The notes beneath the pieces were generated by a model. That model made no database searches. It saw only the letters and a program-made list of their open reading frames with translations, and was not told the DNA's origin. Shown here in pieces: positions 37,101 to 46,915 of a stretch of 64,000 bases of DNA. Within the stretch, counting starts at the first letter, position 1; the number at the start of each line of letters is the position of its first letter. The position numbers and the translations under genes were made by a program. Source of the stretch: Trichoplusia ni (lineage: Eukaryota > Arthropoda > Insecta > Lepidoptera > Noctuidae); the NCBI RefSeq assembly GCF_003590095.1, contig NC_039487.1, positions 13,623,794 through 13,687,793 on the forward strand. Reading direction: 5' to 3'.

Positions 37101-40038
37101 ACTTATGCCCTAATCAACAATTGCCATATTGCCATGATAATTTTGACCCGACGGGGATGTGTGGAAAGCTGTTGGTGTCTTGTGGTCTGCCATCGAATTC
37201 CAGGGTCGTTTAGGTTCCCATTATCCGCGGCCTTGGAGTTCGACAGCTCGCCTTCTCGACAATATCGTCTTGTACCGTCAACGTCTTCGTTTCTTGCAGA
37301 TGGTGTGTCTTGCATGAGGCTTGCATGGTCTATACGTGGTCTTAGTTAGGCAGGATAAGCTGGTACCTTGTGCTTTTGACAAAACAATATTAAAGAATAT
37401 TCATTCATTAATTAATAGATATGTTATAAGCGCCAATATTTCTATAGTTCTAAAACAGCTGAGAGATATCGGCGCACTTTTTACAATGCAAAATCATCCT
37501 TAACTCTTTTGGAATAAGCACTGTTTTTGTGTAGCGAATTGCGAATGTTTTCGGTGTGTGTTTGTTTGTGTGATAGCATGGTTTGGAATTTTGGATACAG
37601 GTTACGAGATGGCGCTGTTTTTCTTTAGGTGACTGGTCCTATTTCTTTCCTATTTGTTGTCGTACTTTTGAACGCATTTTAGTAATTAAAAGACATTCAA
37701 TTAATTTGAGTTAACAGAGGTTTTTTGCCCTTTAAAGATCAATCCACAAAACTTATTTATCTATATACCAATTCATGTGAAATTAGACCATGATAAACTT
37801 TAATATTTTGCCCAATGCCGTTCATGTCTGTTCTTCTATAGATCAGAGGTGGATGGTTTTTTCAAAAATCTCTATCCCATATTATAAAGATCCTATCCTA
37901 TCCTCATATTGATGCTAAAGTTCTCATCAAGGCCTCTGCATGTTGGACCCGTGTCCTCAAGTACGCCTTCACAAGGACCGGGTATTCTCGTTACTGGGGA
38001 TAACCCGAGACTGGTCAGAGATACATTATTATTTATATATTAATATCCCTTTTAAGTCAATTTTTAAAGAATTTAACTTAGTACCTAATGTGTTAATGGT
38101 AATTCTAGAGTGAAAAGTCCCATTGTTGGGCAAAGGCCTCCCCACTCTTGTCTGTGATATCTTGAAATGTATATTTTACATTAATATGTGAATTTAATAC
38201 TAAAATGCGATTATTGTATGTCTTTTCAAATGTACCTTTTCATGGTTTCAGTGTTAGCAATTGCATAAAACTTCTTGTTGTAAGTGTAGGTAAAGACCAA
38301 TATTCCTTGAGTTTTGCCTATTTTAATGTACTATAGGTTCATCTCAAAAAATACTAGTACTTACCTGAATTACGTCGAAATATGAGAATTTTTCGCATTT
38401 ATGTATGTGTACTTTAGATTTAAGAAATATATGTCAAAGCAAAATATACTTTATTAATACAGAAATAAGGTATGTTTTGGCTACCGCATGGATTTTGATA
38501 ATTCTTGATGTTAAAGACTGCTTTGCTTTTACAAGTGATTATATGAATATTGCAAAATACACCTTGTGATACAGAAAATAAAGTAGCTTTTCGCTGTCGC
38601 ATGGACTATTTAAATAATACAGTTTGGATTTTAGTTAGGAATGTAAGTGTGTAGGTACGTAAGTATAGGAAAGTGTGCATGTGTGCAGTGCAGGAAGTTA
38701 TGGATTTCTATAATCGGAAATCTATAGAATATCAATATTAACGAAACTATTCATAAAATTAACTGGAATTACACTTCAACTCTTTTTGACAGTGGAACGC
38801 TAACAAAAAAGAACCTTTCCTTTAATTTATTATTTTACTTCTTCTTTTTAAGAAAAAGAATAACCCAAAAAATAAAATGTGTCTGTCCCTGTCCAAAATT
38901 ATTTGATAATTGTAACCGAAATACTTATATTCATATATCCGTATGCGTAGCTAAGTCCGAATTTAAAAAACGAAAATACATAACTTCCCAGCGCCTGCGC
39001 AACTGTTCGTTCCTTATTTAGATCGGCATGAACCGTCTTTGTTATTGAGTGTTTATTGTATAGATGTCGCTTATCGCAGTAAAATGTACCTTATTTTCAA
39101 GGAAATAAGGTATGTTTTAGCCGAGGCTTGTTGCAGTCTACAATATAATAAGTGAATATGTTTACTGTTGTTCGTTTAGAATTTGATAACGTAGCAAAAT
39201 GTACCTTATTCTTATGGGATAAGGTATGTTTTTGCCCATGCTTGTATCGGTCCTTAGTCTGTTTGTGTTCTGTGTGTTAGTAATGTTTAAATGTTAATTG
39301 TACTGAAATGTACTTTATTTGAAGGCGTAAGGTATGTTTCACTTGCACCAAGTATAAGTAGTAACTTTATATTTTGATTATTTCTATGTGCAGTGTTTAT
39401 TGTAATAAGGAGTTTGCATTACGTGTGCTTCCGAAAATATACCTTATTTTAGCACAATAAGGTGTATTTTCACATGTCTGGCTTGTACCTTAATGTCGTA
39501 AGCGTTTAAATGTGTAATGTCGTGCATCATTGTTTAGAACTCTTAACTGGCATGCAAGAAATAAGCGAAAATATACTCTATCTTCACAACATAAGGTGTA
39601 TTTTTAAACGCATGCACGAACAAAACGCAAATGTGTCTTTAAAATTTCATTTCGTAGATTAGCAAATATAAAGTGACGTACTTCAGAGACAGTTGTCTGT
39701 TTCAGAACAAGCAAGTCCTCAACCGACATCGGAAGGTGCATTCTGACACAATGTACCCGTGCAACGAGTGCGGCTTGCTATTCAAAACTCAACCTTATGT
39801 CAAGGTACATTACCAAATTAAACACCTCAACATGACACGAGCAGAAATCAAAGAGCAGAGGAAACGCAACAAGAATACTATACCACAAAATAATATACAT
39901 AGGAGTGTTAGCCTAGAACCTTTGGTTAACTCTGAGGATGCTGATCAGACCCAAGATCCCCTGATGATGGACATGGTTGAGGTGAAGATGGAGCCTGAAG
40001 ACCAGACCATAACCCCGGACATTGTGGAAACAGAATAG
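25160..40038 (+). CDS. C2H2 zinc-finger protein with 12 fingers
   Basis: Constitutive exons join in frame: 25160-25259, 25634-25765, 30624-30727, 31602-31647, 32122-32315, 32766-32971, 33464-33580, 34113-34325, 34709-34807, 35801-36023 and 39706-40038 (1767 bp, 588 aa). A cassette exon at 27307-27549 would give 669 aa. The N-terminus is acidic and unstructured (EPIDYEDSEP), with no ZAD or BTB domain. Twelve C2H2 fingers span about residues 170-518, beginning with CEHCSLGF, CVLCRTRM, CLLCWTRF and CEQCGKGF and ending with CDTCHKAFA and CNECGLLF. Several fingers are split by introns. The tail is basic (RAEIKEQRKRNKN), then acidic. The family acts as sequence-specific nuclear DNA-binding regulators; the target is unknown. 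The exon 10 acceptor has an in-frame alternative 18 bp upstream (35783); I preferred 35801 for its pyrimidine tract and the natural join K-YQCDHC. No ortholog name can be given. Confidence 0.88.
26320..26735. repeat. Self-complementary minisatellite, two inverted arms
   Basis: Left arm 26320-26500 contains four diverged units around ccttggctacgaaagtcacc and tttgagacaatgtcccc. Right arm 26530-26735 contains the reverse complement of the same unit (cgtagccaa, then a tcgtaaaggtgactttcg block). Units are roughly 35-75 bp apart. The arms would fold as a long imperfect hairpin around a centre near 26515. Confidence 0.7.
27307..27549 (+). CDS. Cassette exon of the zinc-finger gene (81 codons)
   Basis: An exon with acceptor gttttag/ttacc and donor accaaag/gtaaaa lies inside intron 2. 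It is 243 bp long, begins and ends in phase 1, and exactly fits the flanking exon phases, so inclusion or skipping both keep the frame. It is open throughout and encodes a strongly basic segment with the motif SEKCRQYRQRKK followed by a Ser/Thr-rich stretch. The basic YRxRKK-type motif resembles short modules I recall from transposon-related arthropod proteins, but I cannot verify this. It was overlooked by a simple ATG-based search because it contains no usable start. Confidence 0.6.
28352..28560 (+). repeat. Dispersed repeat (ctagctgtacccggctgcg type)
   Basis: The segment opens aactagctgtacccggctgc and includes gagacctttccaacggatgc and cagttcgtgcgttttggagt. This is the degenerate untranslated tail typical of RTE/CR1-like or SINE insertions in Lepidoptera (from memory). 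It is a distant relative of the repeat at 11800-12052. Confidence 0.4.
29207..29410. mobile_element. MITE family A, copy 2 (about 205 bp)
   Basis: Terminal inverted repeats are well preserved: ctgtttagtccgtcaaacag at the left and ctgacggactaaacagattt at the right. The internal hairpin cttaccagtaggctttttac followed by tagcaagtg is also kept. It is about 80 bp shorter than the copies at 20360 and 47587, because the block after the hairpin is missing. Confidence 0.65.
30357..30440 (+). promoter_or_regulatory. TATA/Inr promoter with tggcgcc primer-binding-like site
   Basis: A tataaaag box (30357-30364) is followed 30 bp later by the arthropod initiator tcagt (30387-30391), then by aattggcgccgacacc (30418-30433), which resembles a tRNA primer-binding site that follows a 5' LTR. 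No gag/pol follows, and the zinc-finger exon starts at 30624. I read it as an LTR remnant or an internal promoter. Confidence 0.35.
30728..31601 (+). other. Zinc-finger gene intron 3 with G-rich tracts
   Basis: The intron carries guanine runs at about 30755-30768, 31049-31061 and 31190-31198, and a purine-rich G-tract region at 31040-31200 with many runs of three or more G on the coding strand. Such sequence can form G-quadruplexes in DNA or pre-mRNA (inference). Translations through it are low-complexity and not genes. Confidence 0.55.
32572..32709. mobile_element. MITE family B (about 138 bp)
   Basis: The ends are inverted: ttaaatgatgcaacggctta at the left against taaaccgttgcgtcatttaa at the right. 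The interior has gcgtatttatcgggagtacc. Related degenerate pieces sit near 13108-13170 and 56320-56400, and a terminal-like piece near 43404. It lies in zinc-finger intron 5 and encodes nothing. Confidence 0.65.
33670..33945 (-). repeat. tRNA-derived SINE, copy in zinc-finger intron 7
   Basis: On the minus strand it starts with a tRNA-like head: A-box-like gtggttagtggccc and B-box-like gggatcgattccc, then the body module aggacaaatg, gtatttagaaacatataagt and a tail toward about 33670. The same order of modules occurs at 43701-43985 on the plus strand. It is a Pol III retroposon, not a functional tRNA gene, because the anticodon arm is not intact and a long non-tRNA body follows. Confidence 0.75.
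34826..35104 (+). repeat. 5S-headed SINE with CR1-like tail
   Basis: The head (34826-34870) has the 5S-like gttaagctacgcttgatacg. The body includes gtctgacaaccagtcttac, cagataggcagtcgctcctt and ccggttagactga, and it ends in ggggaaaggttagcatgatg. This order is that of an abundant lepidopteran SINE (from memory). It sits in zinc-finger intron 9. A fragment of the same body lies at 52940-52990 in reverse. Confidence 0.6.
35404..35565. repeat. Dispersed repeat family C, copy 1
   Basis: The blocks gatttaaaaaatctaaata, taaattgcattgtcatcggg, ccctgaaaattt and cgggaagtgcctcaaaatg recur in the same order at 56105-56270. The pair are diverged copies of one non-coding interspersed element. No terminal inverted repeats are clear. 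Confidence 0.6.
36024..39705 (+). other. Zinc-finger gene intron 10
   Basis: This 3.7-kb last intron splits finger 11 (CDTCHKAFA / NKQVLNRHRKVH). It contains a GC-richer foreign-looking segment at about 36850-37380, a CR1-like tail fragment near 38110-38145 and the hairpin array at 38437-39606. The last hairpin ends about 100 bp upstream of the 3' splice site (ttgtctgtttcag). Confidence 0.7.
38437..39606 (+). repeat. Array of diverged hairpin-forming repeats
   Basis: At least six imperfect palindromes share the arms aaaatgtaccttat and ataaggtatgtttt: 38439-38479, 39081-39118, 39194-39235, 39304-39341, 39433-39471 and 39566-39605. A weaker one is near 38552-38596. Successive starts in the main cluster are 110-135 bp apart. 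Most arm mismatches are T/G pairs that would be G-U wobbles in RNA on this strand. A catgcttg-like flank often follows the right arm. Confidence 0.75.
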
Positions 40039-42259
40039 GCAATATAGGCTAGATCTCAATGTATTTTTAGGACAATTCTAAGGTTGATGTAGTTTTATTT
40101 CTGTTTAGTTTGTATGATCTTTTGCTTTTATGTTTTTTATTCGTCTTCCAAAGTACGTTTCTCAAGTTGAATCAGCGTCCTCTTACAGTTGAAGATTCCG
40201 AAAAATGTTTGTCAGGAAACCGCTGTGTTAATTGGGAATCCGCCTCATAAAAGTTTAAAAAAACATATAAAGTACTTTAATATTTGCCCTGTCAAAGAAA
40301 TTCAGTAACAAATTACATATATAATACATTTATTTTATTATTTCTCGTAATTCATGATTAATAGACAACTAAAATATGTGTCTATCTATATGTATAAGCG
40401 ATAAGGTAAAACATTTTTGTCAAATTATTTGTCTCATACATATTCTTTGTTATCAGAGGGAAAAATAGTAGTTTAATTTCAACTTGTAATACTGATTCTG
40501 TTAAAGGGTTTCCTAATATTCCGAGTCTTTCATTCTTTAAGTAATGTTGTAGCAATTGTGGAACAAAGACGCCGTTCTATCACACTGCCAGAGCTTCAGT
40601 ATGTAACATTTAAACCTCCTGACCTATTCCTATGGAGTATAAAGCTAATTAACTCCCACCCATGCGTTAATTGAGGGGTTGTGTCAGACTTGCACTGACT
40701 AACAACACCACAGTATCATCCTTGCCTTTGCCTAATCACCAATGCCTTGCCCAGACCTTAAAACTTATTTTGAAGATTCTACCCTATTCCTGGCGCCCAA
40801 AATTTAACCTCTACCCTGTAGTGTAAAATAAAATTTAAATTATAATCTATACAGAGGTTAAGGACATAAAAATTTGATATAATCCGTGGCTGTTATATCA
40901 AATTCTATCTCCAATTGACTGTTAGCTGTTAAAGTGATTAAATGTGAATAGCTACGATACGAAAGGTTACGTTACTTAGTTCTTTGGTGACTTTGAAAGA
41001 TGCAATTATGTCAGGTGTGTGTCTGTTGATATGTACATATGTATGTAATGTTTTACTCTTACAGAGTCTATCCCATAATCTGAAAGATGAATATGAAAGG
41101 AATGAGAGAACCACTTGAACAATCTAATAGTCAAACAGCTCTGGATAGATTATTAAAAAATGGAAGTTATAGAAGCGTCCTCAGACAAATTCTATTTGGA
41201 AAAGTAAGGCCTTTTTGGCGCTTAATGTAATGTTCTGGGGATGTATAGAATGTCTACTCGTAACCCGGTTCTCCGGATCGCTTGACGAAAATATTTTATT
41301 TTAAACTTATTTAATAAGGCTATCAGTATTTCGTAAAATTATTGGGAGCCAGACTTGCTGAATTGAACTGGGTTTTGGTGTTACCTGGTTTGCCAGGCCC
41401 TGCTACTTAGGTAGACGTCTTTAGACTAGCTTTAGAATTTTTCTAAGCATTAAAACGTTGCAAAATAAAAGTTTTTATTTCATGTAGGCCTTTTTGAAAC
41501 GGATTTTTAACTAAAAAAAACTACACCATTGTAAACTACACCATTTTATCTTCAATGTAAAATGTCAGCTGATAGGGCAACAATTACATGAAAATAATAT
41601 TTTTTAATACAGCAGCACCAGCGAAAAATCTCCTACTGCTCTTCCCATTCAGGATGAAACATTGAATTTATACTTACCTCAGAATTATACGAATAAATGT
41701 GTACTGTTTATTTTAAGTATAAGCCCCGCAAGTTCCTGACTGGCCGCCATGATGGATCACGTAATTTGACAGTGCATTACTGTTGCATACCTTTTTTAGT
41801 GTTCCGCACCCAAAAGAAAAAAACCGGGAGACTATTACAGAGTTTCGTTGTCTGTTCGTTAGGCTGTATGTCATGAACCGATTTATTTTTTATTAAAGCA
41901 GACGATTTATTTTCATACGACTTATGTCGTTATTTGGTAAGTGCTTTATCGTTATTTGACTCATGCAACAAGGTTTCGGTATCTTAGAAATTTGCGTGGC
42001 TTTTTATAGTTTCAATCCAACTTATTTTTTTGAATGATGTTCCTAATATTCGGTTTTTTGCAACCGAATGATATTTTAATGTTACTATTTTTTAAAGAAG
42101 GATTTATGTTTGTTTTAACGTAATATATTAATATTGTGAAAGTGTTCTTGGATTTTTATTTGGACTACACCTGCACCGAAAATATACACAAGGATTAGAT
42201 TACAAGAAAAACGAAATAATAAAAAAAAAATGTCATTTTGCACCATATGCCAGGGGAAA

Positions 42260-42420
42260 AAATGATCTGTGTATGAAGGATTGCAACGCATTGCCATACA
42301 CCGACACAAAAACGCGGATGACGTAGCACGGCGGTTCAGGTTGAGTCAGTAAAAGTCTGACACTACCCATTTCCTCCCCCGAGGGAGTGGGTGTCCATGA
42401 GGATTCCCCCGCCTAAACAA
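42260..42420. repeat. Dispersed repeat family D, copy 1
   Basis: It shares with 52551-52660 and 58300-58455 the blocks tgccatacaccgacacaaaa, acgcggatgacgtagcacgg, gtctgacactacccattt and gagggagtgggtgtccatga. This copy ends in an A-run (42418-42428), which suggests a SINE or LINE-tail origin. A short open frame on its minus strand recurs at the 58.3-kb copy only because the repeat is shared. Confidence 0.65.
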
Positions 42421-43157
42421 AAAAAAAAGGGGAATTCCTTTAGGGAATGTCAAAAGAAAGTTACAAATTGCAAATGTTTGCTTTACACAGCGTGAATAAG
42501 AAAAATCATAATACATCATCTATCACTGTTCACCATTGGAAAATCAGATCAAAATTAAACCAATATTGTTTGCAAAATACATGTATTGCTTAAAAATACA
42601 CACGAAAATACAAGTAGTTATAACAATTTTTAAAACTTCGCCTTTAATATCACAATACATTAAATACATTGTCATGATTGCTAAACCATACAGGTCACAA
42701 CATGTTGAATAAATTACGAACATAATTGACAAGAAAACGGCAATTTACAAAAACAATAGGTATCAACACATCTGAAAACGTAACATATAGGTACATCCCA
42801 TTTTTTAACCGACTTCAAAAGGCATTTGATACGTCAGAACTTCGAGCAAGAAACACTGATTTGTTGATTCTTTAAAATAATTTCGTTTTATAGTTTGGCA
42901 TGATAATTTTTATTAGAAGTGGATTGCATGTTTTTGTTGTTAAAAAAAAACCAAATTTATTTACGAATACCTTTTAAAACTGTTTCTATTGAAAATTTTG
43001 TGCGACTTATATAAAATCATATCACATTTTCTTATTCACTATTTTAAACATCTGTATGTTTAAGGCATTCAGTAGCATGCTGAATTAACTTTTATTTTGA
43101 TTCACACGTGGCCAAATCCTTGAAACTATACCACCTACCTACTACGAACACATTATA

Positions 43158-43341
43158 TGGCATTTAGGCCCAGGGGCCCCGAGACCTCGAGGCAACAAAA
43201 GAGTGGGGGCCCTCTTGGTTCAGTGAAAAATTTATCGAGCTTTTTTAGATGCATAGTCTCAATAATGTGGGCTTCTATCGTGATTTCATTTTTTTTTATT
43301 TCATCGGGACTTCTGGGCCCCTATGCACTGGCCTAAAGTGC
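43158..43341. mobile_element. Short inverted-repeat element
   Basis: The left end ggcatttaggcccaggggcc is matched in inverted orientation by gggcccctatgcactggcct and aaagtgcc at the right. It is about 185 bp with no coding capacity. I infer a MITE-like element; only one copy is seen here, so the assignment is tentative. Confidence 0.4.
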
Positions 43342-43625
43342 CTTATGGATAATACGACACTGATAATATGTATGGCGTTAGTGGGGCCGATTCATAATTG
43401 TTAAAGAACGGTTTACTCAGCGATGTCGGATCGACCGAGCATTCAGCCGATGACATTTGGTTCGCTGTGCAGAATAACAATACATAACAAAACACTTATA
43501 TTATTACGCTTAATTTAATACCATGCAAAATCTTTCTTATTAAAGCTGGCATTCTCCTTGGCAAGGCAATCTTTATTAAAAAGCTATGAATTATAAGTTT
43601 ATTTATAAAGTTTCGGAGTAATTCA

Positions 43626-43667
43626 GTAAAATACACTTACAGTAAGTTTACTGTAAGTGTATTTTAC
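43626..43667. repeat. Perfect 42-bp palindrome
   Basis: Arms of 20 bp (gtaaaatacacttacagtaa and its exact complement) are separated by only two bases. It lies 34 bp upstream of the tRNA-like head of a SINE. Confidence 0.9.
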
Positions 43668-43700
43668 ATTTATACTTTACAGTTAAATATTATTTGTCGA

Positions 43701-43985
43701 CGGGCCTGTTGGTCTAGTGGTTAGTGACCCTGACTGCTATACCGGAGTTCGTGGGTTCGATTCCCGCCCAGGACAAATGTTGTGTGATGAGCATGATCAT
43801 TTGTTCTGGTGTCTGGGTGTTATTTATCTATAATATGCATGTATTTAGAAATATATAAGTAAGTTTATCAGTTGTCTGGTTACCATAACACAAGCTCTGC
43901 TTAGCTTGGGATCAGATAACCGTGTGTGAGTTGTCCCATGATATTATTATATATTATTATAGATAAGTATTATTTTTCGTTTACA
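43701..43985 (+). repeat. tRNA-derived SINE, intergenic copy
   Basis: The head contains an A-box-like tggtctagtggttagtgacc and a B-box ggttcgattcccgcc, as in Pol III promoters. The body carries aggacaaatg, ttatctataatatgcatgta and ggatcagataaccgtgtgtg, and the tail is attattat-rich. It is well preserved, unlike the copy at 33670-33945. The cloverleaf is imperfect and the body is non-tRNA, so this is a retroposon. Confidence 0.8.
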
Positions 43986-44507
43986 ACCACAAAAATATGA
44001 AGTTACAGTTACCAGAGCTTCATATTTTTTGATTATTTTAGGTAAAAGCAAAAAGTACTGCTTTTAGCTATCAATCCTATGGTTATTATCATCATCACGA
44101 CCTTATTGCCCTCTACGACATTAGGTAAAAAAGGCATGTAATTCTTATCTAATCCAAGTTGACACACATGGCTGCTTACCACCACGCCTTAAAAGTAATA
44201 TTATTAATACAACTGTCCCTGCAAACGTTATTTTGCCGTACAAATTAGTTCTAGGCAGTAAAAAAAAAGAATTGGAGAACGAAAAAAAGATGTCCCATTC
44301 TCAGACCTACTCAATATGAACACAAAATTTAATTGAGAATCGGTCCAGCCGTTTCGGAGGAGTTCCATTTCGTACGCTGTGACACGAGAATTTTATATAT
44401 TTTTATATAAGTCTACCCTTACTTCTATGATAACATGTTCACGTTACTCAAAACTAATTAAAAATCTTGCCAAGGACCTACCCTCTACTAAATCTCTTCG
44501 TTCCACT

Positions 44508-44707
44508 TTAGATACTTTCTTCAAGTTTCTCACTCTCCCAGTTGACGATCTTGGAGTTATGCCAGACATATTGTCCTCGAACGGAGTCAGGGGCATCCAA
44601 GGCCAGGTATAATGGCGCTGACGCACCCTCGTCGATGGTGAGCGGGCCCTTGTGTGACGTCATATCCGTATCCACGTACCCGGGATGGACGGAATTCACT
44701 TTGATAT
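44508..44707 (-). CDS. Second terminal exon of the SDR cluster (E2b)
   Basis: On the minus strand, acceptor cttcttccacag leads to a 66-codon exon starting DIKVNSVHPGYVDTDM and ending NWESEKLEESI before a stop. It is the C-terminal part of a CBR1-like reductase and joins in phase 1 to any of the three first exons at 46175, 48130 or 49802 (predicted 277 aa). No first exon lies between it and terminal exon E2a (45837-46033), so its partner must be spliced over E2a, or its own first exon has been lost. It carries the PGYVDTDM segment that follows the SDR catalytic site. It looks intact, with no stop or frameshift. Confidence 0.8.
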
Positions 44708-45035
44708 CTGTGGAAGAAGAAAACTCGTGAGAAACATTTTGGGTTCTTTTATTCAAGACATTAGAATACTCAAGTGTTCTTGCTTTTTAGGCTGAATGTT
44801 AAATAATTACATGATGGGACAGTTTACACTGAAAACTGAAATGAAATCGGTCTTTTGAATGACAAAGTTTTCGTAATATAAATACTTCTTATCAATGCTC
44901 TATCATTTCCTACAAGAAAAGTGGCGTGACCGCATTTGCACACATTTAATAGTCTGATAGTAGGTATATAATACAGTAAATAAACAATCAAAACACTTAG
45001 AATAGTATCTATACGGTGATAAGCGAAACCTTTTA

Positions 45036-45376
45036 GGATCATACCACACTGGCAGACAGCGGCGCGCAGCGACTGTACGTAAAGGAAAATGACTGAGCGC
45101 GGGACGTAGTGCAGTGCCGCATTAGACCTTCGTTAGGGAGCTTTGACAACTAGAGTACGATCTACTTCAGAAGTAGGAGAGGGTCACGTCGGCCGTACGT
45201 TACGTCATTTAGCTGCATGAGGCCTATTTTGACGAGTCGCTAGGTTTGCTTATGAAGTCTTGCGCTCTTTCAAATGTTTGGCGAGCTTTTTACAGGTGGA
45301 TAAGATTCAAAATGAATTGTAATATTTTGCGTCATAAAGTCGTTGCTGGCAGCGGCTCCTTCAGTGTGAATTGACC
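45036..45376. mobile_element. Possible MITE between the two SDR terminal exons
   Basis: The left end ggatcataccacactggcag is weakly mirrored at the right end by ctccttcagtgtgaattgac. The interior is more GC-rich than its surroundings and non-coding. The ends resemble a gggtcaattcacactg-type lepidopteran element (from memory). The match is imperfect. Confidence 0.35.
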
Positions 45377-45423
45377 CTCGTAATTGTAATTTCAATTAAA
45401 GACTTAAATTAGGAGTAAATAGC

Positions 45424-45433
45424 TTTATTTATT
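45424..45433 (-). terminator. Candidate polyadenylation signal for SDR gene a
   Basis: Overlapping AATAAA hexamers (aataaataaa) on the minus strand lie about 405 bp downstream of the E2a stop codon and are followed by T/A-rich sequence. This is the first canonical signal I see after that stop. It would end the transcript before exon E2b. Confidence 0.4.
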
Positions 45434-45836
45434 AAAAAAAAATAACAAAACAAAAAATTCAATTATTAAAAGAATAACAAGCAACATGATATAAAATAGA
45501 CAGCTTTCAACTATTAAAAATTATTAATATAATCTGTAAAAAAGGTAGGCCAGCTATTATATGTATTATGCAATTTGAAAACACTCCAACAACGAGAAAC
45601 TAAGTATAGTTTGAATAGAACTTAGTAATGTACCACCTAAACTTAATAAAACTTTACAACTGTAAAGTCTAAATACAATATTTGAGTTTGGTTAGAGAAT
45701 AACACAACTTTTCTTTATTAGAAGTGTACTTAATATAGGACTTATTCAAACTATTTAGATTAAGGCCACACCTTTGTCTATAAGTATTACTTAAATGCAA
45801 TATATATTTTTAAATATATACATTTACAAATAGAGA

Positions 45837-46808
45837 TTATTCTTTCTCTGGTTTCTCGCTAGTCCAGTCTACAATCTTGGAGTTGAACCAAACATATTGT
45901 CCTTTAACGGAGTCCGGAGCATCCAGAGCTAGGAACAGGGGGGCTGATGCTCCCTCATCAATGGTCAGGGGACCGGTGTGAGAAGACATGTCGGTGTCCA
46001 CATAGCCAGGGTGGACTGAGTTCACTTTGATATCTAGAAATAAAAATATCTTACATAAGCAATGCAAATATCTTATGAACAAAATATGTATGTTTTACTT
46101 TGATTTATACTGAGATGTTTGACTCCATTTATGGAACTCTTAATGAAAAGAAACTAAAAAAATATAGAATTTACCTCTGTCATTGAGCAATCTTTGTTGA
46201 ATATTGCTCAGTGCAGTGACACCAACTTTGGACACGGCATATGAAGAGTTGCCCCACTCTGCAGCGTGTGTACCCTGCTTAGCAGCGTCCACATATTGCT
46301 GCATCAGACCAGATAGCTCAGGAATAGTCAGCTTCTCATCCTTAAGGCGGTTCCTTAAAGCTTCACTCGGGATTTTGCTTAAGTGTCCCATAGAGCTAGA
46401 GACGTTCACAACTCTCGCGCCATTTTTGAGAATAGGGAAGAGTATGTCGCAAGTGGACAACAGGGAGAAATAGTTGACGAACAGCGTTTGTTCAGCCTGC
46501 ACTGACACCGGCTCCGGCGCCGCATTCTTGAACGCAATGGCGGCATTGTTAACCAGAATATCGATACCATCGTATTTACTCTTTATGTAATCTCTGAATG
46601 TTTCCACACTCTGCTTGTTCGTAATGTCCAGTTGATGGTATTTTGGATGTAAACCCTCCTTCTCAAGGTCCGCCACGGCTTGTTTCCCGCGGCCTGTATC
46701 TCGCGAAGTCAAGTAAACAACGCCATCGAAGCGCTTGCAGAGGCCGCGTACTATAGCGAAACCAATGCCTTTGTTGGAGCCGGTAACTACGGCGACTTTG
46801 GTAGCCAT
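45837..46808 (-). CDS. Carbonyl reductase-like SDR, complete copy a
   Basis: Two exons on the minus strand, 46808-46175 (634 bp) and 46033-45837 (197 bp), join in phase 1 to give 276 aa, the usual CBR1 length. The classical SDR motifs are present: cofactor loop TGSNKGIG (residues 9-16), NNAA (87-90), catalytic-site Ser in NVSSS (about 137-139), and Tyr190/Lys194 in SSYAVSK. The second exon supplies HPGYVDTDM. The family reduces carbonyl compounds (quinones, aldehydes, ketones) with NADPH in the cytosol; the physiological substrate here is unknown. An in-frame ATG three codons upstream exists (46817), but MATKVAVVTG matches the start of the paralogs. A TATA-like box lies 107 bp upstream of the ATG. 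Confidence 0.9.
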
Positions 46809-46907
46809 TTTACACAATATAAAGTTTCGAAATACTAATCAAACTATTCTTAACTTATCTCAGACGAGCTGTTTCTAGCAAATGACCCTAAATAAACGAT
46901 ACACCTG

Positions 46908-46915
46908 TTTTTATA
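46908..46915 (-). promoter_or_regulatory. TATA box of SDR first exon a
   Basis: Minus-strand tataaaaa lies 107 bp upstream of the ATG at 46808. The surrounding block (tatcagta upstream; tttattt and tcatt downstream) is also present at the same relative places upstream of first exon b, which indicates a duplicated core promoter. Confidence 0.5.

Larger units (their letters stand above)
40039..44507 (+). other. Zinc-finger 3' UTR and intergenic DNA
   Basis: After the zinc-finger stop the sequence is AT-rich. A plausible polyadenylation signal is aataaa at 40827-40832; another is near 41466. No coding exon is evident. The region holds a family D repeat (42260-42420), an inverted-repeat element (43158-43341), a perfect palindrome (43626-43667) and a tRNA-derived SINE (43701-43985). 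Confidence 0.55.

Noticed and set aside
42115..42309. Short minus-strand frame starting MCRCMAMRCNPSYT, resembling one at 58127-58348
   Set aside because: The similarity comes from the family D repeat shared by both loci. At 58 kb the frame simply runs from the repeat into the real HR78 exon.
43701..43785. A functional tRNA gene at the tRNA-like head (and its reverse copy at about 33870-33945)
   Set aside because: A and B boxes are present, but the cloverleaf is imperfect and a 200-bp non-tRNA body is shared between both copies, which is typical of a SINE.
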